A model generated the notes under the pieces. That model ran no database searches and was not told the DNA's origin. It saw nothing but the letters and a program-made list of their open reading frames with translations. The translations under genes were made by a program, and so were the position numbers. A stretch of DNA of 64,000 nt from Cryptomeria japonica (lineage: Eukaryota; Streptophyta; Pinopsida; Cupressales; Cupressaceae). The DNA is taken from NCBI RefSeq assembly GCF_030272615.1, contig NW_026729142.1:62001-126000 (forward strand). The letters are read 5' to 3'. Shown one piece after another: positions 34,715 through 46,500 of this stretch. Position 1 is the stretch's first letter, and the number at the start of each line of letters is the position of its first letter.

Positions 34715-35559
34715 AATGCCCAACTTGCTTTGTCGACACTACGGACCTGATGAAGTCAATGTTCTGGCAACACATGATGCCTTTCTTAAAAATACCAAAC
34801 GACCTCCGTGGGTCCTCAAATTTGAAACACAGGTACCTTAGGTACATATTAAATCTTTGAATTCTCAATTCGACCACCAGACTGACAGGATGCAAACGGC
34901 GCGCTCACCAAAACGGCTACATTAACTGATATAACACTGGAGTGCGGACAACTGAATTTGATGGCAAAATGAGCTCTTTTGAAAATCGATCAAACGGATT
35001 GGTAGAGCCTTGAAATTTGAAACGTAGCTCACCATTTATACCAACATTAGCCTGGAACAAACATTCTGACATGACGCTCACCAGGACATTTTTACACTTG
35101 TGCAAACATCACAAACTACAAACGGATTGAGCTTTGAAAACTGAGCAAACGGATTCATAAGGACTTGAAATTTTGCATGTTGACTCACATTTATGCATAA
35201 AATTCAATCCATTTTGAAATTCTTCATGATAATAAACATGGCAAAAGATATAAACACCCAAAGTAGGCTACTTAATAAAATTTGCACTTGTGCCTAAAAT
35301 GCACTTCCAGCTCACCCCTCAAACTGGGTACCTCATAAACTTATCCAAATTGACTTTTGAAAGTTGCACATCACTGAATAGGCCAAATGAAAGGTGTGGG
35401 ACATGAATCCTGAGCCTTACCCTATGAAAATCAACTGGCTCCATTTTACCCCCTTGCTAAGTAGGCCATTCAAACTGACTTATTTTAATCATTTGGAAAT
35501 GCCGGGCAAATTTTTGAAATGGGCCTATAAACTTGACTCAATTTTAAGTAGTCCCAACA

Positions 35560-38108
35560 CAAGGTTTCAAGATGCAAGCTTTGATTCTAGAGCCAGTAGC
35601 ATCAAAATTCAATTTTGATGCACAACAAGGTTTCAAGATGCAAGTCTTGATTCTAGAGCTGGTAGCATCAAAATTTGATTTTGACGCACATCGTGCTCTT
35701 AGAACCTCATTTCGAAGCGTGTGGCTCGAGAGCTCCAGTTTCAAAACATCAAAATCAATGTTTAAAGGCACAACAAGGTTTCAAGACACAAGTCCCGATA
35801 GTCAAGCTGATAGCATCAAAACACAATTTTGAGAAATATGGTGTTCTTAGAACCTCATTTCGGAGGTTGTGCCTCAAGAAGCAAGTCCCTATGCCGGAGC
35901 CTGTAGCGTCAAAATCAATGTTTGGACGCACAACAAGGTTTCAAGATGCAAATCCCGATACTAGAGTCAATAGCGTCAAAATCTAATTTTGGCATACATC
36001 GTGCCCTTAGAAACTCATTTCGAAGCTTGTGCGTCGAAAGCCCCAGTTTTGGAGCATCAAAATCAGTGTTTTGAGGCACAACAAGGTTTCAAGATCTAAG
36101 CCCTAATTCTAGAGCCAGTAGCATCAAAATTAAATTTTGATGCACATCATGCTCTTTGAACCCTATCTTATAAATTGTGCCTCAAAAGCCCTAGGTTTTG
36201 TCCATCAAAATCGATGTTTAGAGGCATAACAAGATTTGAAGATGCAAGTCCTGATTTTATAGCCGGTAGCGTCAAGATTTCATTTTGAATCACATCGTGC
36301 TCTTAGAACCTTGTTTTGCTTATGCCTCAAAATCTTCAGTTACGAAGCATCAAAATTGGTGTTTGGAGGGACAACAAGATTTCAAGATGCAAGTCCCTAT
36401 TCTGGAGCCTTTATTGTCAAAACGTGATTTTGATGCACATCATGCTCTTCGAACCTCATTTCGGAGCGTGTGGCTCCAAAGCTCCATTTTCAAAACATCA
36501 AAATCAGTGTTTAAAGGCACAATAAGGTTTCAAGACACAAGTCCCTATTCTCAAGCTGATAGCCTCAAAACACGATTTTGACAAACATGGTGTTTTTAGA
36601 ACCTCATTTCGGAGGTTGTGCCTCAAAAGCCTCATTTTTGGAGAATAAAAATTAGTGTTTGGAGGCACGACAAGGTTTCATGACACAAGTCCCAATTCCA
36701 GAGTCGGTAGCGTGAAAATGCAATTTTGATGTACATCATGCTCTTAGAACCTCATTTTGGAGCTTGTGCCTTGAAAGCCCTGATTTTGGACCATAAAAAT
36801 TAGTGTTTGGAGGCACAACAAAGTTTCAAGAAGCAAGTCCCTATTCCGGAGCTTGTAGCGTCAAAATTCCATTTTTACGCACATCATTCTCTTAGAAGCT
36901 CATTTGGGAACTTGTGTCTCGAGAGACCCAGTTTTGGAGCGTCAAAATCAATGTATCGAGGCACAACAAGCATTCAAGATGCAAGCCTCGATTCTAGAGC
37001 CAGTAGCATCAAAATTCAATTTTGATCCACATTGTGCTCTTAGAACCCTGTTTTACACATTGTCCCTCAAAAGCCCCAGTTTTGGAGCATCAAAATAGAT
37101 GTTTGGAGGTACAACAAGGTTTCAAAATCTTCGGTTTTGAAACATAAAAATTGGTGTTTGGAGGCAGAACAAGCTTTAAAGACCCAAGTCCCTATTTCGA
37201 AGCCTATAGTTTCAAAATTTTAATTTTGATGCACATCATGCTCTTAGAACCTCGTTTCGGAGCGTGTGGCTCGAAAGCTCCAATTTCAAAACATCAAAAT
37301 CAATGTTTAAAGGCACAACAAGGTTTCAAGACACAAGTCCCGATTCTCAAGCTGATAGTATCAAAACACAATTTTGACAAGCATGGTGTTCTTAGAACTT
37401 GATTTCGGAGGTTGTGCCTCAAAATCCTCAATTTTTGAGCATAAAAATTAGTGTTTGGAGGCACAACAAGATTTCAAAGCACAACTCCCAATTCCAGAGT
37501 CGGTAACATCAAAATGCAATTTTGATGTACATCGTGCTCTTAGAACCTCATTACGGAGATTGTCCCTTGAAAGCCTTGATTTTGGAACATCAAAATTAGC
37601 GTCAAAATCAATGTTTCGAGGCACAACAAGCATTCAAGATGCAAGCCCTGATTCTAGAGTCAGTAGTTTCAAAATTCAATTTTTGATGCACATTTTGCTC
37701 TTAGAACCCTGTTTTAGAAATTGTGCCTCAAAAGCCCCAATTTTGGAGTATCAAAATCAGTGTTTGGAGGCGAAACAAGGTTTCAAGATGCAAGTCGTGT
37801 TTCTAGAGCCGGTAGCGTCAAATTTTGATTTTGATGCACATTGCGCTCTTAGAACCTTGTTTTGGAGCTTATGCCTCAAAATCTTCGGTTTCGAAGCATC
37901 AAAATTGGTGTTTGGAGGCACAACAAGGTTTCAAGACGCAAGTCCCTATTCTAGAGCCTGTAGTGTGAAAAGATGATTTTGATGCACATCGTGCTCTTAG
38001 AACCTCGTTTCAGAGCGTGTGGCTCGAAAGCTCTAGTTTCAAAATATCAAAATCAATGTTTGAAGGGACAACAAGGTTTCACAACACAAGTCCCAATTTT
38101 CAAGCTGA
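35560..38108 (+). repeat. 148-bp satellite array, block 4 (plus orientation)
   Basis: About 17 monomers between the large LTR insertion and solo LTR copy 2. The first copies are shortened: near 35,617 a D copy joins an E copy through GATGCACAACAAGG, losing the monomer tail. From about 37,440 it belongs to the LTR-bearing duplication. It ends at the GCTGA target site. Confidence 0.92.
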
Positions 38109-38896
38109 TGTTAGCATTCCCAAAGATACGGAGAGGCGGGGGGTGAATCAGTATTTGACCGGTATAATAATTTTCTTAAGTTATAACATAAAAAGCAAAT
38201 CAAAACTGTGTACCGGTAAACGAAAAATAATGCAGTAAAGAAGAATAATAACCACAGCATAAGAAACACACCATAACACAATATTTTAACGAGGAAACCC
38301 AGTGTGGGAAAAACCTCGGTGGGATTTGTGACCCACAATATTCACTTACTAGCCAATAAGAGAATATTACTACTTACAATAGGGGTCTGCACATGCAGGA
38401 AGGCCAAGTGCCTAGAGCTCACTGCTCAATTACAAAGAAGTCACATTGACTTACAAAAATGGATTATACAAATCCAATGTCTTGTACTGCTTCAGATTAG
38501 CATCCACTATGCCAGATTCAGTGCCGGTTTAAGCTCTGCTACATACATAAACCGTTATCCAATAATTCACATATTAGGTCTGCAATTATCTTTCCATACT
38601 TCTTGTTCTAAAATGATCTACAATGATCTCATACATATATGAGTTATATTACAATCCACCAAGTTTGGTTACAAATGGATTTTACAAATAATTACAAAAT
38701 ATATATACACAAAATTCCTCTCAACCATGGTGCTGATAATCTTCTTTTTTGGTGTCGATGATCTATATGCCGGTGTAGAGTCTGTCGGTGCCGGTGCCTG
38801 TGTCTACCTACCGCTATCACATGATTGTAAGGTTGCCATCAATGACAATACCTTCATTCACCTACACTTTCTCATTGGAGTGTGCATTTGCCAACA
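38109..38896 (-). mobile_element. Solo LTR, Ty1/copia-like, copy 2
   Basis: A 788-bp homologue of the 785-bp LTR at 10,668-11,452, in the same orientation, with the same TGTTAGC...GCCAACA ends and the same flanking pentamer GCTGA (38,104-38,108 and 38,897-38,901). Hand alignment gives about 48 differences including small indels, roughly 6%, mostly transitions. Because the target site, its place in the monomer and the flanking satellite all match, this is a copy of the same insertion made by array duplication, not a second insertion. No coding capacity. Confidence 0.87.
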
Positions 38897-39012
38897 GCTG
38901 ATAGCACCAAAACACTATTTTAAAAAACATGGTATTCTTAGAACCTCATTTCAGAGGTTGTGCCTCAAAAGCCGCATTTTTGGAGCATAAAAAATAGTGT
39001 TTGGAGGCACAA

Positions 39013-39160
39013 CAATGTTTCAAGACACAAGTCCCAATTCCACAGTGGCTAGCGCCAAAATGCAATTTTGATGTACATCGTGCTCTTGGAACCTCATTTC
39101 GGAGCTTGTCCCTTGAAAGCCCTGATTTTGCCACATGAAAATAAATGTTTTGAGGCAAAA
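39013..39160 (+). repeat. Satellite monomer class A (exemplar)
   Basis: 148 bp. Class words are ACACAAGTCCCAATTCC, GATGTACATCGTGCTC and CTTGAAAGCCCTGATTTTG. It follows G and precedes B or H. Confidence 0.82.
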
Positions 39161-39308
39161 CAAGGTTTCAAGAAGCAAGTCCCTATTCCGGATCTTGTAG
39201 CGTCAAAATTCCATTTTGACGCACATCATTCTCTTAGAAGCTTATTTCGGAGCTTCTACCTCGAAAGACCCAGTTTTGGAGCATCAAAATCAATGTTTGG
39301 AGGCACAA
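39161..39308 (+). repeat. Satellite monomer class B (exemplar)
   Basis: 148 bp. Class words are CAAGAAGCAAGTCCCTATTC, CACATCATTCTCTTAGAAGC and CTCGAAAGACCCAGTTTTGG. It carries GCGTCAAAAT and ATTTTGACGC as complementary arms around a 3-nt loop. Confidence 0.82.
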
Positions 39309-39456
39309 CAAGGTTTCAAGATGGAAGTCCTGATTCTAGAGTTAATAGCATCAAAATCTGTTTTTGGCACACATCGTGCTCTTACAAACTCTTTTCGAAA
39401 CTTGTGCCTCGAAAGCCCTGGATTTGGAGCATCAAAATCAGTGTTTTGAGGCTCAA
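39309..39456 (+). repeat. Satellite monomer class C (exemplar)
   Basis: 148 bp. Class words are CTAGAGTCAATAGCGTC (here with GTTAATAGCATC), ATCTGATTTTGGCGCACATC and CGAAAGCCCCGGTTT. The copy usually ends GTGTTTTGAGGCAC, or GTGTTTTTTGGCAC before some D copies. Confidence 0.82.
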
Positions 39457-39604
39457 CAAAGTTTCAAGATGCAAGCCTCGATTCTAGAGCCAGAAGCATC
39501 AAAATTCAAGTTTGATGCATATTATGCTCTTAGAACCCTATTTTGGAAATTGTGCCTCAAAAGCCCCAGTTTTGGAGCATCAAAATCAATATTTGGAGGT
39601 ATAA
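39457..39604 (+). repeat. Satellite monomer class D (exemplar)
   Basis: 148 bp. Class words are GCAAGCCCCGATTCTAGAGC, AGAACCCTGTTTTAGAAATT and CAAAATCGATGTTTGGAGG. In most copies it holds the strongest palindrome of the array (arms GCATCAAAATT and AATTTTGATGC). Confidence 0.82.
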
Positions 39605-39752
39605 CAAGGTTTCAATATGCAAGTCCTGATTCTGGAGCTGGTAGTGTCAAAATTTGATTTTGACGCACATCACGCTCTTAGAACCTTGTTTTGGAGCTTA
39701 TGCCTCAAAATCTTCGATTTCGAAGCATCAAAATCGGTGCTTGGAGGCGCCA
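39605..39752 (+). repeat. Satellite monomer class E (exemplar)
   Basis: 148 bp. Class words are GATTCTGGAGCCGGTAGCG, GGAGCTTATGCCTCAAAATC and CTTTGGTTTCGAAGC. In many copies the arms are GCGTCAAAAT and ATTTTGACGC with loop TTG. Confidence 0.82.
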
Positions 39753-39894
39753 CAAGCTTTCAAGACACAAGTCCCTATTCTGGAGCTTGTAGTGTCAAAA
39801 CATCATTCTGATGCACATCGTGCTCTTAGAACCTCATTTCGGAGCGTGTGGCTTGAAAGCTCCAGTTTCAAAACATCAAAATCAATGTTTAAAG
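39753..39894 (+). repeat. Satellite monomer class F (exemplar, 3' end shortened)
   Basis: Class words are CAAGCTTTCAAGACGCAAG, GGAGCGTGTGGCTCGAAAGC and AATCAATGTTTAAAGGCAC. The F/G boundary here lost about 18 bp, so the end coordinate is approximate. Confidence 0.75.
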
Positions 39895-40030
39895 ACACAA
39901 GTCTCAATTCTCAAGTTGATAGCGTCAAAACACTATTTTGACAAATGTGGTGTTCTTAAAACCTCATTTTGGAGGTTGTGCCTCAAAAGGCTCATTTTTG
40001 GAGCATAAAAATTATTGTTTGGAGGCACAA
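39895..40030 (+). repeat. Satellite monomer class G (exemplar, 5' end shortened)
   Basis: Class words are TTCTCAAGCTGATAGCGTC, GACAAACATGGTGTTCTTAG and GGAGCATAAAAATTAGTG. This class hosts both copies of the solo LTR, at its AGCTGATAGC word. Confidence 0.78.
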
Positions 40031-43000
40031 TAAAGTTTCAAGACACAAGTCCCTATTCCAGAGTCGGTACCATCAAAATGCAATTTTGATGTACATCGTG
40101 CTCTTAGAACCTCATTTCGGAGCTTGTGCCTTGAAAGCCCTGATTTTGGAACATCTAAGTCAGTGTTTGCAGGCACAAAAAGGTTCCAAGAAGCAAGTCC
40201 CTATTCTGGAGCCTGTATCCTCAAAATTCCATTTTGACGCACATCATTCTCTTAGAAGCTCATTTCAGAGCTTGTGTTTGGAAAGACCCAGATTTCGAGC
40301 ATCAAAATCAATGTTCGGGGGCACAACAAGGTTTCAAGATGCAAGTCCAGATTCTAGAGTCAATAATGCCAAAATCTACTTTTCGCGCACATCGTGCTTT
40401 TAGAACCTCATTTCAAAGCTTGTGCCTCCAAAGGCCCGGTTTTGGAGCATCAAAATCTGTGTTTTGAGGCGCAACAAGGTTTCAAAATGAAAGTCCCGAT
40501 TTTCAAGCTGATAGCGTCCAAACACGATTTTGAAAAATATGGTGTTCTTAGAACCTCATTTCGAAGGTTGTGCCTCAAAAGCCATGTTTTTGGAGCATAA
40601 AAATTAGTGTTTGGAGGCACAACAAGGTTTCAAGACACAAGTCCCAATTCGAGAGTTGGTAGCGTCAAAATGCAATTTTGATGTACATTGTGCTCTTAGA
40701 ACCTCATTTTGGAGCTTGTGCCTTGAAATCCCTGATTTTGGAACATCAAAATTAATGTTTTGAGGCACAACAAAGTTTCAAGAAGCAAGTTCTTATTCCA
40801 GAGCCTGTAGCGTCAAAATTCCATTTTAATGCACATTATTCTCTTAGAAGCTCATTTCGGAGCTTGTGCCTCGAAAGACCTAGTTTCGGAGCGTCAAAAT
40901 CAATGTTTGGAGGCACAACAAGGTTTCAAGATGCAAGCCCCGATTCTAGAGCCAGGAGCATCAAAATTTAATTTTGGTGCACATTGTGCTCTTACAACCC
41001 TGTTTTAGAAATTGTGCCTCAAAAGCCCTAGGTTTGGAGCATCAAAATCTATGTTTGGAGGCACAACAAGATTTCAAGATGCAAGTCTTGATTCAGGAGC
41101 CGATAGCATCAAAATTTGATTTTGACGCAAATCATGGTCTTAGATCCTTGTTTTGGAGCTTATGGCTCAAAATCTTCAGTTTCGAAGCATCGAAATTGGT
41201 GTTTGGAGGCACAGCAAGATTTTAAGACACAAGTCCCTATTCTGGAGCCTGTATTCTCAAAACATGATTTTAATGCACATCATGCTCTTAGAACCTCCTT
41301 TCGGAGCGTATGGCTTGAAAGTTCCAGTTTCAAATAATCAAAATCAATGTTTAAAGGCACAACAAGGTTTCAAGACATAAGTCCTGATTCTCAAGCTGAT
41401 AGCGTAAAACACAATTTTGACAAACATGGTGTTCTTACAACCTCATTTCGGAGGTTGTGCCTCAAAAGACTAATTTTTGGAGCATAAAAATTAGTGTTTG
41501 GATGCACAAGGTTTGAAGACACAAGTCCTGAATCTCAAGCTGATAGTGTCAAAACATGATTTTGACAAACATGGTGTTCTTAAAACCTCATTTCGGAGGT
41601 TGTGCCTCAAAAGCCTCGTTTTTGGAGCATAAAATTTGTGTTTGGAGGCACAACAAGGTTTCAAGACACAAGTCCCAATTCCAGAGTCGGCAACATCAAA
41701 ATGCAATTTTGATGTACATCGTGCTCTTAGAACCTCGTTTTGGAGCTTGTGCCTTGAAAACCCCAATTTTGGAAAATCAAAATCATTGTTTGGAGGCACA
41801 ACAAGGTTTCAAGATGCATGTCCCGATTCTCGTGCTGGTAGCATCAAAATTCAATTTTGATGCACATCGTTCTCTTAGAACTTTGTTTCAAAGCTTGCAC
41901 CTCGAACACCCCAGTTTCAGAACATCAAAATTGGTGTTTGGATGCACAACAAGGTTTCAAGTTGCAAGTCACAATTCCAGAGCCGGTAGTGTCAAAATGC
42001 GATTTTGAAGGAAATTGTGCTCTTAGAACCTTATTTAGGAGCTTGTCCCTCGAAAGCCTCGGTTTGGGAGCATCAAAATTGGTGTTTGGAGGCACAAGGT
42101 TGCAAGAAGCAAATCGCCATTTTGGAGGCGGCAGCGTAAAAAAGTGATTTTGAGGCACATGGTGCTCTTAGATCATCGCTAGCAGAGCTTGTCCCTCCAA
42201 AGCCCCGATTTTGAAACATCGAAATCAGTGTTTGGAGGCACAACAAGGTTTCAAGATGCAAGTTTCGATTCTAGAGTCAATAGCATTAAAATCTGATTTT
42301 GGTGCACACTGTGCTCTTCGAACCTCATTTCGAACCTTGTGCCTCAAAAGCCCCAGTTTCAGAGCATCAAAATCAGTGTTTTTTGGCACAACAAGGTTTC
42401 AAGATGCAAGCCCCGATTCTAGAGCCAGTAGAATCAAAATTCAATTTTGATTTACATTGTTCTCTTAGAACCCTATTTTAGAAATTGTGCCTCAAAAGCC
42501 CCAGTTTTGGAGCATCAAAATCAATGTTTGGAGGCACAACAAGGTTTCAAGATGCAAGTCTTGATTCTGGAGATGGTAGCATTAAAATTTGATTTTTACG
42601 CACATCGTGCTCTTAGAACCTTGTTTTGGAGCTTATGCCTTAGAATATTTGGTTTCGAAGCATGAAAATTGTTGTTTGGAGGCACAACAAGCTTTCAATG
42701 GGCAAGTCCCTATTCCAGAGCCTGTGGTGTCAAAAAGTGATTTTGATTCACATCATGCTCTTAGAACCTCGTTTCGGAGCGTGTGGCTCCAAAGCTCCAT
42801 TTTCAAAACATAAAAATCAATGTTTAAAGGCACAACAAGGTTTCAAGATAGAAGTCTCGATTCTCAAGCTGATAGCGTCAAAACATGATTTTGACAAACA
42901 TGGTGTTCTTAGAACCTCATTTCGGAGGTTGTGCCTCAAAAGCCTCATTTTTTGAACATAAAAATTAGTGTTTGGAGACACAACAAGGTTTCAAGACACA

Positions 43001-43249
43001 AGTCCCAATTCCAGAGTCAGTAGCGTCAAAATTCTATTTTGATGTACATCGTGCTCTTTGGACATCATTTTGGAGCTTATGCCTTGAGAGCCCTGATTTT
43101 GGGACATAACAATCACTGTTTGGAGGCACAAAAAGGTTTCAAGAAGCAAGTCCCTATTTCGGAGCGTCAAAATTCCATTTTGATGCACATCATTCTCTTA
43201 GAAGCTCATTTGGGAACTTGTGTCTCGAAAGACCCAGTTTTGGAGCGTC

Positions 43250-44810
43250 AAAATCAATGTTTTGAGGCACAACAAGGTTTCAAGATGCAAGGCCCGATTC
43301 TAGAGCCAGTAGCATCAAAATTCAATTTTGATGCACATTGTGCTCTTAGAACCCTGTTTTAGAAATTGTGCCTCAAAAGCCCAGTTTTGGAGCATCAAAA
43401 TCGATATTTGGAGGAACAAAAAGCTTTCAAGATGCAAGTCTTGATTCTGGAGCCGGTAGCGTCAAAATTTTATATTGACGCACATCATGCTCTTAAAACT
43501 TTTTTTTAGAGGTTATGCCTCAAAATCTTTGGTTTTGAAGCTTCGAAATTGGTGTTTGGAGGCAGAACAAGCTTTCAAGACACAATTCCCTATTTCAGAG
43601 CTTGTAGTGTCAAAACGTTATTTTGAGGCACATCATGCTCTTAAAACCTCATTTCAGAGCGTGTGGCTTGAAAGCTCCAGTTTCAAAACATCAAAATCAA
43701 TGTTTAAAGGCACAACAAGGTTTCAAGACACAAGTCCCGATTTCAGAGGTTGTGCCTCAAAATCCTTGTTTTTGGAGCATAAAAATTAGTGTTTGGAGGC
43801 AAAACAAGGTTTCAAGGCACAAGTCCCGATTCTAGAGTCAATAGCCTCAAAATCTGATTTTGATGCACAAGGTTTCAAGATCCAAGCCCCGATTCTAGAG
43901 ATAGTAGCATCTAAATTAAATTTTGATGCACATTGTGCTCTTAGAACCTTGTGTTATAAATTGTGTCTCAAAAGCCCCAATTTTGGATCATTAAAATGGA
44001 TGTTTGGAGCCACAACAAGGTTTGAAGATGCAAGTCCTGATTCTGGACCCGGTAGCATCAAAATTTGATTTTGATGCACATGCTGTTCTTAGAACCTTGT
44101 TTTGGAGCTTATGCCTCAAAATCTTCAGTTTCGAAGCATCAAAATTGGTGTTTGGGGGTACAACAAGCTTTCAAGATGCAAGTCCCTATTCCAGAGCCTG
44201 TAGTGTCAAAACGTGATTTTGATGCACATCATGCTCTTAGAACATCGTTTGAGGGCGTGTGGCTCGAAAGCTCCCGTTTCAAAAACATCAAAATCAATGT
44301 TAAAAGGCACAACAAGGTTTCAAGACACAAGTCCGGATTCTCAAGCTGATAGCATCAAAACATGATTTTGACAAACATGGTGTTCTTAGAACCTCATTTC
44401 AAAGGTTGTGCTTCAAAAGCCTCATTTTTGGAGCATAAAAATTAGTATTTGGAGGCACAACAAGGTTTCAAGAATCATGTCCCAATTCCAGAGTCGGTAG
44501 CGTCAAAACGCAATTTTTATAAACATCGTGCTCTTAGGACCTCATTTCGGAGCTTGTGCCTTGAAAGGCCTAATTTTGGAACATCAAAATCAATGTTTTG
44601 AGGCATAACAAGTTTTCAAGAAGCAAGTCCCTATTCTGGAGCCTGTAGCGTCAAAATTCTATTTTGACGCACATCATTCTCTTTGAAGATCATTTCAGAG
44701 CTTGTGCCTCAAAAGACGTAGTTTTGGAGCATCAAAATTAATGTTTGGAGGCACAACCAAGTTTCAAGATTCAAGTCTCGATTCTAATGTCAATAGCATC
44801 AAAATCTGAT
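43250..44810 (+). repeat. Tandem duplication of ~1.6 kb, copy 1
   Basis: Collinear with about 44,885-46,500, offset 1,632 at the left and about 1,771 further right. The change of roughly one monomer reflects a copy lost here near 43,865. Shared rare words: GTCAAAATTTTATATTGACG (43,461 and 45,093), TTGGATCATTAAAATGGATG (43,983 and 45,753) and AACATCGTTTGAG (44,241 and 46,012). Confidence 0.78.
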
Positions 44811-44884
44811 TTTGGTGCACATCGTGCTCTTGGAACCTCATTTCGAAGCTTGTGCCTCGAAAGCCCCGGTTTCAGAGCATAAAA

Positions 44885-46500
44885 AACAGTGTTTTGAGGC
44901 ACAACAAGGTTTCAAGATGCAAGCCCCAATTCTAGAGCCAGTAGCATCAAAATTTAATTTTGATGCACATTGTGCTCTTAGAACCCTGTTTTAGAAATTG
45001 TGCCTCGAAAGCCCCAGGTTTGGAGCATCAAAATCGATATTTGGAGGAACAACAAGCTTTCAAGATGCAAGTCTTGATTCTGGAGCCAATAGCGTCAAAA
45101 TTTTATATTGACGCACATCGTGCTCTTAGAACCTTGTTTTAGAGGTTATGCCTCAAAATCTCTGGTTTCAAAGCTTCGAAATTGGTGTTTGGAGGTAGAA
45201 CAAGCTTTCAAGACCCTATTTCAGAGCCTGTAGTGTCAAAACGTTATTTTGAGGCACATCATGTTCTTAAAACCTCATTTCAGAGCATGTGGCTTGAAAG
45301 CTCCAGTTTCAAAACATCAAAATCAATGTTTAAAGGCACAACAAGGTTTCAAGACACAAGTCCCGATTCTCAAGCCGATAGCATCTAAACACGATTTTGA
45401 TAAACATGGTGTTCTTAGAACCTGATTTCAGAGGATGTGCCTCAAAATCCTCGTTTTTGGAGCATAAAAATTAGTGTTTGGAGGCAAAAATAAGGTTTCA
45501 AGGCACAAGTCCCGATTCTAGAGTCAATAGCATCAAAATTTGATTTTGATGCACATCGTGCTCTTAGAACGTCATTTCGAAGCTTGTGCCTCTAAAGTCC
45601 CAGTTTCGATGCATCAAAATCAGTGTTTTGAGGCAAAACAAGGTTTCAAGATCCAAGCCCCGATTCTAGAGCTAGTAGCATCTAAATTAAATTTTGATAC
45701 ACATTGTGCTCTTAGAGCCCTATGTTATAAATTGTGTCTCAAAAGCCCCAATTTTGGATCATTAAAATGGATGTTTTTAGGCACAACAAGGTTTGAAGAT
45801 GCAAGTCCTGATTCTGGAGCCGGGTAGCGTCAAAATTTGATTTTGACGTACATCCTGTTCTTAGATCCTTGTTTTGGAGCTTATGCCTCAAAATCTTCAG
45901 TTTCGAAGCATCAAAATTGGTGTTTGGAGGTACAACAAGCTTTCAAGATGCAAGTCCCTATTCCAGAGCCTGTAGTGTCAAAACGTGATTTTGATGCACA
46001 TCGTGCTCTTAGAACATCGTTTGAGAGCGTGTGGCTCGAAAGCTCCCATTTCAAAAACAGCAAAATCAATGTTAAAAGGTACAACAAGGTTTCAAGACAC
46101 AAGTCCCGATTCTCAAGCTGATAGCGTCAAAACACGATTTTGACAAACATGGTGTTCTTAGAACCTCATTTCATAGGTTTTGTTTCAAAAGCCTCATTTT
46201 TGGAGCATAAAAATTAGTATTTGGAGGCACAACAAGGTTTCAAGAAACAAGTCCCAATTCCAGAGTCGGTAGCGTCAAAACGCAATTTTTATAAACATCG
46301 TGCTCTTAGGACCTCATTTCAGAGCTTGTGCATTGAAAGCCCTAATTTTGGAACATCAAAATCAATGTTTTGAGGCATAACAAGTTTTCAAGAAGCAAGT
46401 CCCTATTCTGGAGCCTGTAGCGTCAAAATTCCATTTTGACACACATCATTCTCTTAGAAGATCATTTCAGAGCTTGTGCCTTGAAAGACGTAGTTTTCGA
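44885..46500 (+). repeat. Tandem duplication of ~1.6 kb, copy 2
   Basis: Second member of the pair starting at 43,250. It keeps the monomer missing from copy 1 and the same unusual E/D variants. Confidence 0.78.

Larger units (their letters stand above)
32998..35559 (-). mobile_element. 2.56-kb LTR-type insertion (probable large solo LTR, Ty3/gypsy-like)
   Basis: A non-satellite segment with ends TGTTG...CAACA, flanked by the 5-bp duplication CAAGG (32,993-32,997 and 35,560-35,564). The insertion interrupts the start of a monomer (GGCACAACAAGG). No long open frame, primer-binding site or polymerase motif is visible; the longest frames (about 140 residues on minus) are unremarkable. Read on the minus strand the order fits an LTR: an upstream region with a duplicated block, then ACGT-core and CCAAT motifs, then a TATA-like run near 34,050-34,060, and an ending GGTGAACAACA. 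The length suits the large LTRs of some plant gypsy lineages, but that assignment is inference. It could also be a large non-autonomous LTR element. Confidence 0.7.
39013..40030 (+). repeat. Exemplar 7-monomer higher-order repeat (A-B-C-D-E-F-G)
   Basis: Starts: A 39,013; B 39,161; C 39,309; D 39,457; E 39,605; F 39,753; G about 39,895; the next A is at 40,031. Total 1,018 bp, equal to 7 x 148 less an 18-bp deletion at the F/G boundary. All seven classes are in their usual order. Confidence 0.87.
37440..42975 (+). repeat. LTR-bearing segmental duplication, copy 2
   Basis: Partner of 9,950-15,490, carrying solo LTR copy 2 in the same monomer class with the same target-site duplication. The A/B-tail fusion is at about 37,596. 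The classes E and F missing from copy 1 are present here at 39,605 and 39,753. Confidence 0.8.

Noticed and set aside
33696-34895. Short frames inside the 2.56-kb insertion (66-137 codons)
   Set aside because: No recognisable gag, protease, polymerase or integrase motif. The region is bounded by LTR ends with a TSD and carries promoter-like sequence, so non-coding LTR is the better reading.
32998-35559. A full-length retroelement with short LTRs
   Set aside because: No matching direct repeats were found at its two ends. The only internal duplication (34,346-34,486 and 34,590-34,714) is central.
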